From contig JAFTDE010000037.1 in assembly GCA_017454335.1 (NCBI GenBank), forward strand, positions 1 to 41,023: DNA of 41,023 nt, in the 5' to 3' direction. Position 1 is the first letter of the stretch, and the number at the start of each line of letters is the position of its first letter. Position numbers and translations under genes: made by a program. A model generated the notes under the pieces. That model made no database searches and was not told the origin of the DNA. It saw only the letters and a program-made list of their open reading frames with translations. The DNA comes from Bacteroidales bacterium (GTDB taxonomy: Bacteria; Bacteroidota; Bacteroidia; Bacteroidales; UBA932). Below are positions 40,653 to 41,023 of this stretch, in pieces.

Positions 40653-41023
40653 ATGACTATCCGATTGGAACAACCCAAAGACTGGCGGGAGGTGGAAAAC
40701 CTCACGCGGGAAGCATTCTGGAACGTATACCGGCCCGGATGCCAGGAACACTTTGTACTCAATCAATACCGCAGCAATCCGGCTTTCATCCCGGAGCTGG
40801 ACCTGGTGATGGAGGAGGATGGCCGAATTATAGGCCACGTCATGTTCTCCAAGTCCGAAATTACCCTAACCGACGGAACTTCGTTCCCTTCCTGGACTTT
40901 CGGCCCCATCAGCATCCATCCGGATTACAAACGTAAGGGCTATGGCCTCAAACTTTTGCAATATGCGCTGGAGAAGGCCCGGGCAATGGGTATCGGCCTG
41001 TTGCAGATGGAAGGCAATATTGA
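40653..41023 (+). CDS. GNAT-family N-acetyltransferase (cut by window edge)
   Basis: The frame runs from ATG 40653 to the window end, giving the first 123 residues. The acetyl-CoA binding motif A is visible: FGPISIHPDYKRKGYGLKLLQYALEKA, with the R/Q-x-x-G-x-G pattern as RKGYG. The N-terminal residues (IRLEQPKDWREVENLTREAFW) form the usual beta1-alpha1 unit, and GHVMFSKSEI matches beta4. The acceptor substrate is unknown. It begins 15 bases after the TfoX-type gene, so it is probably in the same transcript. The C-terminal part is outside the window. Confidence 0.85.
   Translation, partial: MTIRLEQPKDWREVENLTREAFWNVYRPGCQEHFVLNQYRSNPAFIPELDLVMEEDGRIIGHVMFSKSEITLTDGTSFPSWTFGPISIHPDYKRKGYGLKLLQYALEKARAMGIGLLQMEGNI

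Overview
This window looks like chromosomal DNA from a fairly GC-rich Bacteroidota, most likely an uncultured Bacteroidales. The evidence is a Porin_10-type outer-membrane protein, an ExbB/membrane protein/ExbD/ExbD motor cluster, MauE/DoxX and AmgK-MurU genes, the lack of Shine-Dalgarno-like sites, and repeated promoters of the Bacteroidota form TTTG-N19-21-TAnnTTTG. The species assignment is inference.

Layout. 1-967: a type IV toxin-antitoxin (AbiE) pair, cut by the window edge, with a palindromic operator over its promoter. 1072-2262: an OmpA-family protein with an alanine-rich repeat linker. 2634-5543: a very large, strongly codon-biased lipoprotein with a coiled-coil stalk and 15 candidate O-glycosylation sequons. 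5626-10472: an operon of lipoprotein, acyl-CoA ligase, dCMP deaminase and S41 protease. 10459-15625 (minus): ExbB, a small membrane protein and two ExbDs, then AsnRS, uridine kinase and TonB, giving a nearly complete Ton energy-transduction system. 15710-18695 (minus): DprA, TatD and asparaginase. 18774-20498: QueA and a Nudix hydrolase. 20549-23027: an SRPBCC protein, an RsmF-type rRNA methyltransferase and a TPR protein. 23024-29874 (minus): porin, MltF-like lytic transglycosylase, M13 peptidase and FtsX/LolE-like permease. 29937-33820: AmgK, MurU, another nucleotidyltransferase and a CPBP protease, with FtsB/DivIC on the other strand. 33806-38062: compact FolP, Tmk, a MauE/DoxX protein and SppA. 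38142-41023: HisS, an initiator tRNA-fMet and a small accessory cassette (helical hypothetical, TfoX/Sxy-type, GNAT).

Functional links. The best-supported theme is the cell envelope. A lytic transglycosylase with its porin is transcribed divergently from AmgK-MurU, the enzymes that recycle N-acetylmuramic acid, through two promoters whose -33 boxes interleave. The Ton motor, OmpA, surface lipoprotein, SppA, Ctp and LolE-like genes are also envelope functions. Genome packing is tight: all five convergent gene junctions overlap at their 3' ends, and several genes have a -7 box so close to the start codon that their mRNAs should be leaderless. No insertion sequence, integrase, prophage or CRISPR array is visible.
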